Positions 6,572 through 13,891 of a stretch of 15,552 bases of DNA are shown one piece after another (position 1 is the stretch's first letter; every line of letters begins with the position of its first letter). This DNA is from an uncultured Oscillospiraceae bacterium (GTDB taxonomy: Bacteria; Bacillota; Clostridia; Oscillospirales; Oscillospiraceae), in NCBI GenBank assembly GCA_934659445.1, contig CAKUHV010000034.1, forward strand, positions 1-15,552. The letters run 5' to 3'. The position numbers and the translations under genes were made by a program. The notes under the pieces are model-generated. The model did no database searches, had not been told where the DNA came from, and saw only the letters and a list, made by a program, of their open reading frames with translations.

Positions 6572-7075
6572 ATGCTGATCCTGACTGCAAAGGTGCCCCG
6601 GCGGAGGCTGCTGCGCGGCCTCCTTCTGGCCGCCGCCCTGTGCTGCGCCCTGACCCTTTTTCTCACCGCGGAACGCAGCGGCGTCAGCCCCGTCTCCGCC
6701 TCCGCCCGTCCCGATCCCAAGGGGGTCAAGAGCGCCGCGGACCGAGTGGCCTATCTGGAGGAGTGGGGCTGGCAGGTAAAGCCCGAGCCCCTGAGCGTGC
6801 AGGAGTTGCTGATCCCCGGCGAGATGGACGACAGCTATCAGGAATATCTGGCCATGCAGCGGGAGCAGGGCTTCGACCTGACCAAATACGCGGGCAGACG
6901 GGTCAAGCGGTATACCTATCAGGTGACCAACTACCCCACGGGAGAGGAGGGCGTACAGGCCAACCTTCTCATCTGCCGCGGCACCGTGGTGGGGGGCGAG
7001 GTACTTTCTCCGCGGCTGGACGGCTTTCTCCACGGGCTGGAATACCCGGACGGCTCTATAAAAAACGGCGCTTGA
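6572..7075 (+). CDS. DUF4830 domain-containing membrane-anchored protein
   Basis: A 167-residue protein. A basic N-terminus (KVPRRRLLR) followed by a single hydrophobic helix (about 13-32) suggests a signal anchor with the rest outside the membrane. The exported part (about 54-160) matches the pattern I recall for DUF4830 of Firmicutes: YLEEWGWQV, ELLIPGEMDDSYQEY, QGFDLTKYAGRRVKRYTYQV, NYPTGEEGVQANLLI, VVGGEV and LDGFLHGL. Function is unknown. The ATG at 6572 has GGAAAGGAG about 8 bases before it. The terminator stem overlaps its stop codon, so it is a single-gene unit with an 81-base gap to the divergent rsuA. No clear promoter was found. Some family members occur in spore formers, but nothing here proves a sporulation role. 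Confidence 0.8.
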   Translation: MLILTAKVPRRRLLRGLLLAAALCCALTLFLTAERSGVSPVSASARPDPKGVKSAADRVAYLEEWGWQVKPEPLSVQELLIPGEMDDSYQEYLAMQREQGFDLTKYAGRRVKRYTYQVTNYPTGEEGVQANLLICRGTVVGGEVLSPRLDGFLHGLEYPDGSIKNGA

Positions 7076-7088
7076 TGCGCCGTTTTTT
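7060..7088. terminator. bidirectional terminator between DUF4830 gene and mscS
   Basis: A 12-bp stem AAAAAACGGCGC (7060-7071) pairs with GCGCCGTTTTTT (7077-7088), with a 5-base loop. A and T tracts on both sides make it work for both convergent genes. It overlaps the stop codon of the plus-strand gene. Confidence 0.92.
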
Positions 7089-7105
7089 GATATGGGTTCG
7101 GACGC

Positions 7106-7927
7106 TTAGTCCTTGATCATGTGGACGTTCAGGTGGTTATAGGTCATCTCCACCCCGTGGGCGGCAAAGGTATCCCGCACCGCCTCCTGAAGGCCGTAGA
7201 AGGTAGGCCAGTAGTCCTTGCTGTCCACCCAGGCCCGCACCGAATAAGTGATGGCGCTGTCCCCGAACTGGGTCAGATAGATCTCCGGCGCGGGGTCGGA
7301 CAGGATCTGAGGAAAGCGGGCCATGGCCTCCCGCAGGGCGGTCTTCACCAGGGCTGTGGGCGCGTCATAGGACGCGGAGTAGCTGGCGTCGATGCGGCGG
7401 CGGCCCAGACGGTTGTAGTTGATGATCTTTGCCGAGGACAGCTGGCTGTTGGGGATATAGATCTCCTTGTTGTCGATGGTGGTCACGGCGGTATAGGCCA
7501 GATCCACCCCGGTCACCGTGCCCTGAACGCCGTCACTCTCAATGTAGTCCCCGGTCTCAAAGGGGTGGGACACCAGCAGCATGATACCCCCCGCCAGATT
7601 GGCAAGGGTGTTCTGCAGCGCCAGCGAGACCGCCAGCCCCACTACGCTGAACAGGGCGATCACGCCGGTGACATCCACACCCAGCGCGCTGGCCCCCATC
7701 AGGATCAGCAGAAAGACCAGCAGCACCTTCACTGCCGAGCGGACGTAGACCCGCAGCCGGGACAGATTCTTTGCCCGGTCTAAAATGCGGTCCGTCAGCT
7801 TCAGGATCGCCCGCATGGCGATCAGCCCCAGAGACACCACGATCACCAGGCGCAGCACCATGCTTATGGTCAGATGGGCCAGATTCAGTTCTTTTATAAG
7901 CTTGGAAACCGTTTCCTGCAGATTCAT
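7106..7927 (-). CDS. mscS: small-conductance mechanosensitive channel (MscS family)
   Basis: An inner-membrane tension-gated channel that releases solutes on osmotic downshock. It has 273 residues (E. coli MscS 286) with hydrophobic helices at about 20-41, 62-82 and 85-120. The third is the pore helix rich in Gly/Ala (VVGLAVSLALQNTLANLAGG), followed by the beta-domain entry HPFETGDYIE (121-130) and the family marker IPNSQL (158-163). A C-terminal alpha/beta vestibule domain follows. The ATG overlaps the stop of the upstream metal regulator (ATGA), and GGAGCGGAAGGAA lies just before it, so translation is coupled to the regulator. A terminator follows the stop. Family assignment is firm; why it shares a transcript with a metal-dependent regulator is unclear. 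Confidence 0.92.
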   Translation of the reverse strand: MNLQETVSKLIKELNLAHLTISMVLRLVIVVSLGLIAMRAILKLTDRILDRAKNLSRLRVYVRSAVKVLLVFLLILMGASALGVDVTGVIALFSVVGLAVSLALQNTLANLAGGIMLLVSHPFETGDYIESDGVQGTVTGVDLAYTAVTTIDNKEIYIPNSQLSSAKIINYNRLGRRRIDASYSASYDAPTALVKTALREAMARFPQILSDPAPEIYLTQFGDSAITYSVRAWVDSKDYWPTFYGLQEAVRDTFAAHGVEMTYNHLNVHMIKD

Positions 7928-8313
7928 TTCCTTCCGCTCCTTTTCTCCTCCTGCTGGCGGGCATAGTCCTGAAGACAGAGAAAGGTCTCTGCGCTGATCA
8001 CATGCTCCAGCCGGCAGGCATCGGCCGCCGCTGTGTCCGGGGTCACCCCGATGTGGGTAAGCCAGCGGGTAAGGAAACAATGCCGCTCATAGATCTTTCG
8101 GGCCACCGCCTCCCCCGCCGGGGTCAGCTCCAGACGGCCATCGCTGTCCATCTCCAGCAGACCGTCGGCCCGCAGGATGGACACCGCTCGGCTGACCGAC
8201 GGCTTGGAGAACCCCAGCCGCTGGGCCACGTCCACCGAGCGCACCGCCCCCCGCTCCTCTTTCAGGATCAGGATCGCCTCCAGATAGTCCTCGCCCGATT
8301 CATGCAGCGCCAT
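7924..8313 (-). CDS. DtxR/MntR-family metal-dependent transcriptional regulator
   Basis: A 129-residue cytosolic repressor with an N-terminal winged helix (about 1-62, RSVDVAQRLGFSKPSVSRAV as the recognition region) and a metal-binding/dimerisation domain (to about 120). It lacks the SH3-like third domain of DtxR. Likely metal ligands are Asp9 and Glu12 (in EDYLEA), His78 (in YERH), Cys100, Glu103 and His104 (in DACRLEH). The Asp matches MntR, while the Cys matches DtxR Cys102, so metal choice (Mn or Fe) is uncertain. I chose ATG 8313 over ATG 8322: AAGGAG lies 9 bases before the former and touches the latter. Its stop overlaps the mscS start. Metal importer genes lie about 700 bases downstream on the plus-strand map but in a separate transcript, so regulation of them is possible but unproven. 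Confidence 0.88.
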   Translation of the reverse strand: MALHESGEDYLEAILILKEERGAVRSVDVAQRLGFSKPSVSRAVSILRADGLLEMDSDGRLELTPAGEAVARKIYERHCFLTRWLTHIGVTPDTAAADACRLEHVISAETFLCLQDYARQQEEKRSGRK

Positions 8314-8364
8314 GGCCCTCATCTCCTTACGGTCGTCTCTCCGCCCGGGGCGGCTTTTTGTCCT

Positions 8365-8393
8365 ATGGTATCATATTTTCCCGTTCCGCGCAA
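8365..8393 (-). promoter_or_regulatory. probable sigma-A promoter of the dtxR-like/mscS operon
   Basis: On the minus strand TTGCGC (8393-8388) is followed after 17 bases by TACCAT (8370-8365). The -10 is weak (4 of 6). Just downstream a small GC hairpin (8341-8353) lies in the leader. No palindromic DtxR-type operator was recognised. Confidence 0.5.
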
Positions 8394-8422
8394 GGATCTG
8401 CGCACATCAGGCCGCTGCCCTC

Positions 8423-8451
8423 TTTACTTTCCTGGCAAAATCCTGTATATT
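8423..8451 (+). promoter_or_regulatory. sigma-A promoter of the 137-residue hypothetical gene
   Basis: TTTACT (8423-8428) and TATATT (8446-8451) are separated by 17 bases, with the start near 8458. This leaves a leader of about 86 bases that holds a hairpin (8492-8510). The promoter is divergent from, and close to, that of the dtxR-like gene. Confidence 0.65.
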
Positions 8452-8491
8452 ATGGCTGGGATGGGCCTCCGGCCCCTTCCCGTCACATTTC

Positions 8492-8510
8492 TCCGGCCGC
8501 AGCGGCCGGA
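8492..8510 (+). other. leader hairpin before the hypothetical gene
   Basis: TCCGGCCGC and GCGGCCGGA are exact inverted repeats around a single central A. As RNA this folds to a 7-bp stem with a GCAGC loop. A short CTTTTG follows 8 bases later, too far and too short for a convincing terminator. It could be a leader structure or simply a GC-rich repeat. Confidence 0.35.
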
Positions 8511-8543
8511 CGCGCAGCCTTTTGTAAGGGAGGTAGCTTTTCT

Positions 8544-8957
8544 ATGCAGCTTGAATTGAGCAGCAAACAGTTCCGGCGCCTGCTGGATCTGGTATATATC
8601 GGCAACTGGGTGCTGAACTCCACCCGGGGGGATGAGCGCTTCGCGGACTACGACCAGGTGGAGAGCCTGCTGTTCGCCAGGGCCGCTCTTGAGGGGATGC
8701 CCCAGCTGGCGGAGCTCTATCAGGGGGAGATCGTCCCCTCCAAGGCCTTTGTAGAGGGCGGCATCCACGAGGCCATCATGGAGTATGAGAACAACGTGTT
8801 CTTCGACATCCTGGCCGAGGACCTGGCCCGCCGGGATATGGACGACGCCCCCATCGACGAGAGCAACTACGACGAGCTGACCAGCCGCATCGACGCCTAT
8901 ATCGCCGAGTTCGAGGAGCACGGCACCGACAATATCCTGGTGGATATTGATACCTGA
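8544..8957 (+). CDS. hypothetical acidic cytosolic protein
   Basis: A 137-residue protein that I do not recognise. It has no signal peptide or membrane helix. The N-terminal part (1-25) is amphipathic with a short aromatic stretch (LVYIGNWVLNS); the second half is strongly acidic, with clusters DMDDAPIDESNYDE (98-111) and EFEEHGTDNILVDID. The middle (about 72-92, GGIHEAIMEYENNVFFDILA) looks helical. A coding reading is supported by a clear ribosome site (AAGGGAGG, 10 bases before the ATG), a promoter with 17-base spacing, a terminator just after the stop, and a composition unlike shadow frames. The frame is open further upstream, but the ribosome site fixes the start at 8544. It is a single-gene unit between the dtxR-like/mscS operon and the zinc importer. 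No function is claimed. Confidence 0.8.
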   Translation: MQLELSSKQFRRLLDLVYIGNWVLNSTRGDERFADYDQVESLLFARAALEGMPQLAELYQGEIVPSKAFVEGGIHEAIMEYENNVFFDILAEDLARRDMDDAPIDESNYDELTSRIDAYIAEFEEHGTDNILVDIDT

Positions 8958-8964
8958 AGGCAGT

Positions 8965-9004
8965 AAAAAAGCAGCGCTGAGAGATTTCTCAGCGCTGCTT
9001 TTTT
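8965..9004. terminator. bidirectional terminator between hypothetical gene and znuB
   Basis: An 18-bp stem (8965-8982 with 8987-9004) has core GCAGCGCTGAGA, a 4-base loop, and A6/T6 flanks on both strands. It closes the plus-strand hypothetical gene and the long minus-strand run that ends with znuB. Confidence 0.93.
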
Positions 9005-9017
9005 GTATGATCCCTGT

Positions 9018-9863
9018 TCAGCCCTTTTTCCGCAGCAGGAAGGTGATCAAAAACCACCCGGCCAGATACAGGGTGATGGCCGCGCCGGCGGAGGAGCCGA
9101 TGTAATAGGACGTCATCAGCCCCGCCACCCCGGCGCACACCGCCGCCAGCAGGGACAGGATGTGATACTGCCACATATTCCGGGCCAGATTCCGGGCGGA
9201 GGCCGCGGGCAGCACCAGCAGGGAGTTGATCACCAGCAGGCCCACCCAGGTCATGGACACGGTGACCACCACGGCGATGGCCATGGAGAACACCGTCTCC
9301 TGCCAGAACACCTTGATGCCCCGGCTGTCCGCCAGAGCCGGATGGACGGCGGAGAGCATCAGCTGGTTGAAGGACAGCCCCCACAGGGCCAGCACCAGCA
9401 GCAGGATCAGGGCCAGCAGGCCGATCTTGGCCGGCTCCACCGACAGGATGTCGCCGATGAGCAGGTTGTTGAACTTGGTGAAAGACCGCCCGTTCAGGGT
9501 GGACAAGAAAATGCCCAGAGCCACGGCGGTGGAGGAAAACACCCCGATCACCGTGTCGCTGGCCATGGCGGTGCGCCGCCGCACCAGATTGAACAGCAGG
9601 GCAAACACCAGAGCGAAGATCACCGCCGCCCAGGTGGGCTCGTTGAAGCCGCACAGGGCGCCGATGGCCATGCCGGTAAAGGCGGAGTGGCCCAAGGCGT
9701 CGGAGAAGAAGGACATCCGGCTGTGCACCACCATGGTGGACAGGATGCCGAACAGGGGGGAGATGACCAGCACCGCCAGCAGGGCGTTTTTCATAAAGTA
9801 CATGGAGCCGCTCTGTGCCCACTCAAAGGGCAGCAGATCCACAAGGGCATACCAAAGATTCAT
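9018..9863 (-). CDS. znuB: zinc-type ABC transporter permease (ZnuB-like)
   Basis: The membrane subunit of an ABC-3 family metal importer; 281 residues with about eight or nine hydrophobic helices. Family features are SRMSFFSDALGHSAFTGMAI (residues about 48-67), a conserved cytosolic/early-helix segment, and NSLLVLPAASARNLARN (about 214-230), near the coupling region that contacts the ATPase. The basic C-terminus (LLRKKG) is short. The ATG at 9863 overlaps the ATPase stop (ATGA), so it is translationally coupled. It is the last gene of the minus-strand run and a strong terminator lies 14 bases beyond. Zinc rather than manganese is inferred from the partner binding protein, not from this subunit. 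Confidence 0.9.
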   Translation of the reverse strand: MNLWYALVDLLPFEWAQSGSMYFMKNALLAVLVISPLFGILSTMVVHSRMSFFSDALGHSAFTGMAIGALCGFNEPTWAAVIFALVFALLFNLVRRRTAMASDTVIGVFSSTAVALGIFLSTLNGRSFTKFNNLLIGDILSVEPAKIGLLALILLLVLALWGLSFNQLMLSAVHPALADSRGIKVFWQETVFSMAIAVVVTVSMTWVGLLVINSLLVLPAASARNLARNMWQYHILSLLAAVCAGVAGLMTSYYIGSSAGAAITLYLAGWFLITFLLRKKG

Positions 9864-10663
9864 TTCTGACCGCCCCCCTTCCCCATCTTCAGATGGAACG
9901 TCTCATAAAACTCCGGAGAGGCCAGGACCTCCTCGGGAGCCCCTGCCTTCAGCACCTGCTTTTTCAGCAGGATCACCTTGTCGGCATACTGCTCCAGGGT
10001 GGCGAAGTCGTGGGTGGACAGGAAAATGGACAGGTCGTACTGGGTGCGCAGCTCGTCCAGCATCTCCAGCAGCTGGTGCTCCCCCTCGATGTCCACGCCG
10101 GAAAGGGGCTCGTCCAGGATCAGGATGTGGGGCACCGGCTCCAGCGCCAGAGCCAGCAGCACCCGCTGGAGCTGCCCCCCGGACAGGGCCCCCATGGGCC
10201 GGTCCAGCAGCTCCTCCCCGTGGACCCGGGCCAGACAGGCGGCGGCCTTGTCCCGGTACCGTCTGGGCACGGGCAGGCACACCGGCCATTTGGAGGTGGC
10301 GGCGGTGAAAAAGTCCAGCACGCTCACCGGGTCGCCCCGGTCAAAGACCGGGGACTGGGGCACATAGCCCACCAGAGGGCGCTGGCCGCCGATGACCTCG
10401 CCGTCCGCAAGACGGATGGCAGGCCCCCCCGCCGGGGAGAAGGTGATGGTGCCCCGGTGGGGCATCTGGCCCAGAATACACTTGAACAGGGTGGATTTGC
10501 CCGCCCCGTTGGGGCCGATCAGGGCGGCGATCTCGCCGCAGTGGAGGTGGAAGGACACATCCTCCAGAATGTCGTCCCCGCCCAGACGGACGGACACCCC
10601 CTCCAGCTTCAGGCAGCAGGAGTCGGAGCAGCCGCCCAGCTTTCCGTGTTTGATGATACGCAA
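9860..10663 (-). CDS. znuC: zinc-type ABC transporter ATP-binding protein (ZnuC-like)
   Basis: The ATPase that powers the importer; 267 residues. Motifs: Walker A GPNGAGKST (50-58), Q-loop Gln103 in VPQSP, signature LSGGQLQR (160-167), Walker B ILILDEP (180-186), D-loop SGVD (188-191) and switch His218 in STHD. A 20-residue N-terminal extension contains GCSDSCCLKL with three Cys, a feature I recall in clostridial members of this family. It might bind metal, but this is speculative. The start is the unusual TTG at 10663, a single base after the upstream stop. GGGTGA at about 6-8 bases and GGAG further off could serve as ribosome site. The stop overlaps the permease ATG. No other start before the Walker A would keep the family's N-terminal beta strand as well. 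Confidence 0.9.
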   Translation of the reverse strand: MRIIKHGKLGGCSDSCCLKLEGVSVRLGGDDILEDVSFHLHCGEIAALIGPNGAGKSTLFKCILGQMPHRGTITFSPAGGPAIRLADGEVIGGQRPLVGYVPQSPVFDRGDPVSVLDFFTAATSKWPVCLPVPRRYRDKAAACLARVHGEELLDRPMGALSGGQLQRVLLALALEPVPHILILDEPLSGVDIEGEHQLLEMLDELRTQYDLSIFLSTHDFATLEQYADKVILLKKQVLKAGAPEEVLASPEFYETFHLKMGKGGGQK

Positions 10664-10664
10664 C

Positions 10665-11615
10665 TTATTTCACCCGCTCCTCTCCCGCAAAACCGTTGAT
10701 GATGGCGGCCACATTGCCCCTCAGCGCGTCTCCGTAGTTGGAAAGCGCCCCGTCCGGCCCGTCCATGCACATGGACAGCTGAGCCACGGCGCAGCCCGTC
10801 TCCCGGGCAATGGCATTGGCCGTAGCGTCAGAGCCGTTGACCTCGGTGAAGATCACGGGGATGTTTTTCTCCTTCACCAGGGCTGTGATCTCGTTGATCT
10901 CCTTGGCGCTGGCCTCGCTGCCAGCCTCCTCCTCGATGGCTGCCAGCAGGGGCAGGTCGTAGGCGGCGGCAAAATACTGGAACCCGTCGTGGAAGGTGAT
11001 GAGCCCTGTGATCTCGGGCATCCCCTCCTGGGCCAGCAGCTCCCGGGCCTCGGCGTCCCAGGTGCTCAGCAGCAGGGCCGCCTTCTCCCCATTGTCCCGG
11101 TAGGTGTCCCCGTTGTCCGGGTCGGCGGCAGTCAGGCCCTGAACGATATTTTCCACCATCCGGGCCGCCCGCCGGGGGTCCATCCAGTAGTGGGGGTCCC
11201 AGTGGCCGTGGTCGTGGTCGTCGTGGTCCTCCCCCTCGTGGTGGTGCTCCAGATTTTCCAGCAGCTCCACCCCCTGGGAGCAGTCGATCACCACAGCATC
11301 GGAGACCGCCAGGGCATCCTCCATGAACTCCTCCAGTCCGGCGCCGTTCATGGCGATCACGTCCGCCCCCTCGAGCTTCTTCATATCGTCCACCGACAGG
11401 GTGTAGTCGTGGAGACAGCTCACCTGTCCAGTGCTCAGCCGCTCCACCTGAATGCCCTCCACCCCCTCCGTCACAGCGGAAGCCAGAAGATAGACGGGAT
11501 AAGTGGTGGCCAACACGGTCAGCCGGGGCTCATCCCCGCTGCTGCTCCCCGGCTTGATGGTGCACGCGGACAGCAGCAGCACCGCGGCTGTCAGGAGCGA
11601 ACACAGTTTTCTCAT
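10665..11615 (-). CDS. znuA: zinc-binding lipoprotein of ABC importer (ZnuA-like)
   Basis: The extracellular metal-capturing subunit of cluster 9 (A-I) type; 316 residues. The signal peptide ends in lipobox LSAC, with lipidated Cys18. Likely metal ligands are His69 (in CLHDY), His142 (in DPHYW), His209 (in TFHDGF) and Asp285 (in CMDGP). A His at the third site, where manganese-binding PsaA has Glu205, points to zinc. Between the first two ligands is a His/Asp/Glu-rich loop (123-138, HHHEGEDHDDHDHGH), typical of zinc-binding members. The ATG at 11615 has GTGAGG with 6 bases spacing. Only 25 bases separate it from the glycosyltransferase-CsaB gene upstream and no promoter or Zur-like palindrome is seen there, suggesting read-through from the envelope genes. 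Confidence 0.92.
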   Translation of the reverse strand: MRKLCSLLTAAVLLLSACTIKPGSSSGDEPRLTVLATTYPVYLLASAVTEGVEGIQVERLSTGQVSCLHDYTLSVDDMKKLEGADVIAMNGAGLEEFMEDALAVSDAVVIDCSQGVELLENLEHHHEGEDHDDHDHGHWDPHYWMDPRRAARMVENIVQGLTAADPDNGDTYRDNGEKAALLLSTWDAEARELLAQEGMPEITGLITFHDGFQYFAAAYDLPLLAAIEEEAGSEASAKEINEITALVKEKNIPVIFTEVNGSDATANAIARETGCAVAQLSMCMDGPDGALSNYGDALRGNVAAIINGFAGEERVK

Positions 11616-11640
11616 ACTTTACCTCACGATCAGTCTGCGG

Positions 11641-13854
11641 TCATGGTCTGCTGCTCCGCAGCAGCTCCAGCAGCAGGGCTTCGTTCTCCCGGGCGGCGGC
11701 GGACAGGGCGGCGGAGCGTTCCTTCAGCCGGGCCAGGACCCGGTCATAGTCGGCCATCAGGCCGTCGCACACCTGACAGGCGTGCTCCTCGTCAAAGTGC
11801 TCCACCTCTCCAGCAGAGGGCAGCTCCAGCTCCTGCAGATAGCTGGCCACCTTGGGGTCGTACACCAGCCCCACCGTGGGTACCGCCATCCGGGCGGCAA
11901 AGATCAAGGTGTGCAGCCGCATGGCAAGGCACAGCCTTGCCCGGCCCAGCACGGCCATCAGCTCGCTGGGGCTGGCGGACACGTCCAGCAGCCAGGAGGG
12001 GCCCTCCATGGCCCGGCGCACCCGCTCCGTGGTCTCCCGGTCCGCGGCGGGCTGCATCATCAGGAACAGGATCTCCAGCCCGTGGGCGCGGCGCAGGTGG
12101 TCGCACAGCCGGGCGGTCTGCTCCGGGAAGTCCGCCGCGGCGGACCAGCCCCGCACGGACACCGCCGCGAAGGCGGCCCCCTCGGGCAGCCCCGTCCCCC
12201 GCAGCAGCTCCTCCCCCCGTTCCTTTGGCGCGGGGGCCAGATTGAACACCGGGTCGGCGGTGACATGAAGCTCCGGGCGCTTTACCCCCATGTCCAGCAG
12301 CTCCCGGGCGGAGGCCCGGTCCCGCAGGGTGACCACATCGGCCAGCTCCACCGTCCGCTTCACCTTCTCCCGGTTCTCCGGCCGGGTCACCGGGCCGATG
12401 CCGTTGGCATACAGCATCACCGGCTTGTCCATCCTCTTGGCCCAGCGGATCACGGACAGATAGTACACCAGCGACCGGGTGGAGGTTCGGTCCTGCAAAA
12501 GACTGCCGCCCCCGGACAGCAGGGCGTCGCAGCGCTTCAGCGCCCGCCTGACCCGGAAAAGGTTGAACCGGGGCACGGCCTCAAGTCCGTACTGCCGGCG
12601 GGTCTGCTCCGGGTCCCGGGACAGGACGGTGACGCCGATCTCGTCGCTGGCAGCCATGATCCCCTCGTGAATGGACTGGAGAATGGCGTCGTCCCCGGCG
12701 TTGGAAAAGCCGTAATAGCCGCTCATGACCACGTTATACCGCCGCCGCACCACCTCCCGGTACATGCGCAGGCAGTCCCCCGCCATACGGCGGACGGAGT
12801 AGTGGTCGAAGATCACCTGACGGCCATAGGCCCCCAGGCGCTCCTTCTCCTCCTCCGGCAGCAGCAGGGCCGCAGACAGGTCGGCCAGCAGGGTCTCCGG
12901 CTCGCACAGGGGCAGGCCCCGGCAGCAGAAGTTGCCAGCCTGGGCCTCGGCCAGCTTGTCCGGCGTAAACAGGCCGTGGTACCCCTCGTTCCCCGCCACG
13001 ATGACGGGCTTTCCGGCGGACATGGCCTCCAGCGCCGCCCGGGATACCCCCACGAACACCTGCCCCGCCGCCGCGATCTCGTTGATGTCCGTGCGGGGGC
13101 CGGTCATGGCGATGCACCGGCGGCCCATTTTTTCGTTGACCGCCTCCGCCCTGTCCTTCAGCTCGTCAAAAACGTTGCCGCCCCCGGCGATGAGCAGCTG
13201 CACCCCGGGCACGGCCTTGTCCAGCCGGGGGGCGATCTCGATCAGCTGCCGGGCCGCCAGAGCCCGGTCGGCGTCCATGCGGCTGACATAGGACACCACG
13301 GGCCGGGCCGGGTCCAGCCCGAACTCCCGCAGCACCCGCTCCCCGGACACCGCCGGGGAGAACTTATCCGTGTCGATGCCGTTGATGGTGACGAAGATGT
13401 GCTCCGGGGGCAGGTGATACTCCCGGATCAGATAGGCCTTGATGTCCTCCGACACCGCCATGGTACGCTGTCCCCAATCCGTGAGGTAGCGCAGCAGCCC
13501 CCGCGTGTCAAACACCCAGTGGGCAGTGGTGACGAAGGGGATGCCCATCCGGCGGCACAGCCCGCCGCACAGGAAGGCGGGGATGCGGGCGTGGGCGTGG
13601 ACGATGTCGGGCCGCTCCTTTTTCAGAACGTCCTTCAGAATGGCTCTGGCCCGCCTCATCTGCCCCACGTCCCGGCGGTTCAATGGGGCCTGGTAGTGCC
13701 GGATGCCCGCGGCGGCGATCTCCGGCACATAGACGCCCCCGTTGGATACCACGATCACATCGTGGCCCTGGGCCTTCAGCTGCTTGGACAGCTCGGCGAT
13801 ATGGGTCTCCGCCCCGCCGATGTCCATTCCCATGGTGGCCATCAGGATCTTCAC
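11641..13854 (-). CDS. csaB: GT4 glycosyltransferase fused to polysaccharide pyruvyl transferase CsaB
   Basis: A 737-residue two-domain enzyme. Residues 1-370 form a GT4-type glycosyltransferase: MKILMATMGMDIGGAETH start, TVNGID-like VTINGID (155-161), and SRAALEAMSAGKPVIV (271-286) at the nucleotide-sugar site. The first Glu of the usual EX7E motif is Val268, while Glu276 is kept. Residues about 373-737 form CsaB, which transfers pyruvate from phosphoenolpyruvate to a cell-wall polysaccharide. Signs are VMSGYYGFSNAGDDAIL (376-392), SGGGSLLQD (447-455), YANGIGP (482-488) and MRLHTLIFA (645-653). In Bacillus CsaB makes the pyruvylated polymer that S-layer (SLH) proteins bind. The GTG start at 13854 is chosen because AAAGGGGG lies 8 bases before it. 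The frame is continuous through the junction, so the fusion looks real. No SLH protein is in the window. Confidence 0.9.
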   Translation of the reverse strand: MKILMATMGMDIGGAETHIAELSKQLKAQGHDVIVVSNGGVYVPEIAAAGIRHYQAPLNRRDVGQMRRARAILKDVLKKERPDIVHAHARIPAFLCGGLCRRMGIPFVTTAHWVFDTRGLLRYLTDWGQRTMAVSEDIKAYLIREYHLPPEHIFVTINGIDTDKFSPAVSGERVLREFGLDPARPVVSYVSRMDADRALAARQLIEIAPRLDKAVPGVQLLIAGGGNVFDELKDRAEAVNEKMGRRCIAMTGPRTDINEIAAAGQVFVGVSRAALEAMSAGKPVIVAGNEGYHGLFTPDKLAEAQAGNFCCRGLPLCEPETLLADLSAALLLPEEEKERLGAYGRQVIFDHYSVRRMAGDCLRMYREVVRRRYNVVMSGYYGFSNAGDDAILQSIHEGIMAASDEIGVTVLSRDPEQTRRQYGLEAVPRFNLFRVRRALKRCDALLSGGGSLLQDRTSTRSLVYYLSVIRWAKRMDKPVMLYANGIGPVTRPENREKVKRTVELADVVTLRDRASARELLDMGVKRPELHVTADPVFNLAPAPKERGEELLRGTGLPEGAAFAAVSVRGWSAAADFPEQTARLCDHLRRAHGLEILFLMMQPAADRETTERVRRAMEGPSWLLDVSASPSELMAVLGRARLCLAMRLHTLIFAARMAVPTVGLVYDPKVASYLQELELPSAGEVEHFDEEHACQVCDGLMADYDRVLARLKERSAALSAAARENEALLLELLRSSRP

Positions 13855-13891
13855 GGACCTGTCCCCCTTTCCCCGTTTTCGGTCTCTTTTC

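Noticed and set aside
6491..7033. Open frame extending rsuA upstream by about 180 codons
   Set aside because: It is antisense to the DUF4830 gene. The S4 domain begins right at the ATG at 6490, which has a ribosome site.
8341..8359. CCGCC/GGCGG hairpin followed by CTTTTTG on the plus strand, possible terminator
   Set aside because: The stem is only 5 bp and no plus-strand gene ends there. It is antisense to the leader of the dtxR-like gene.
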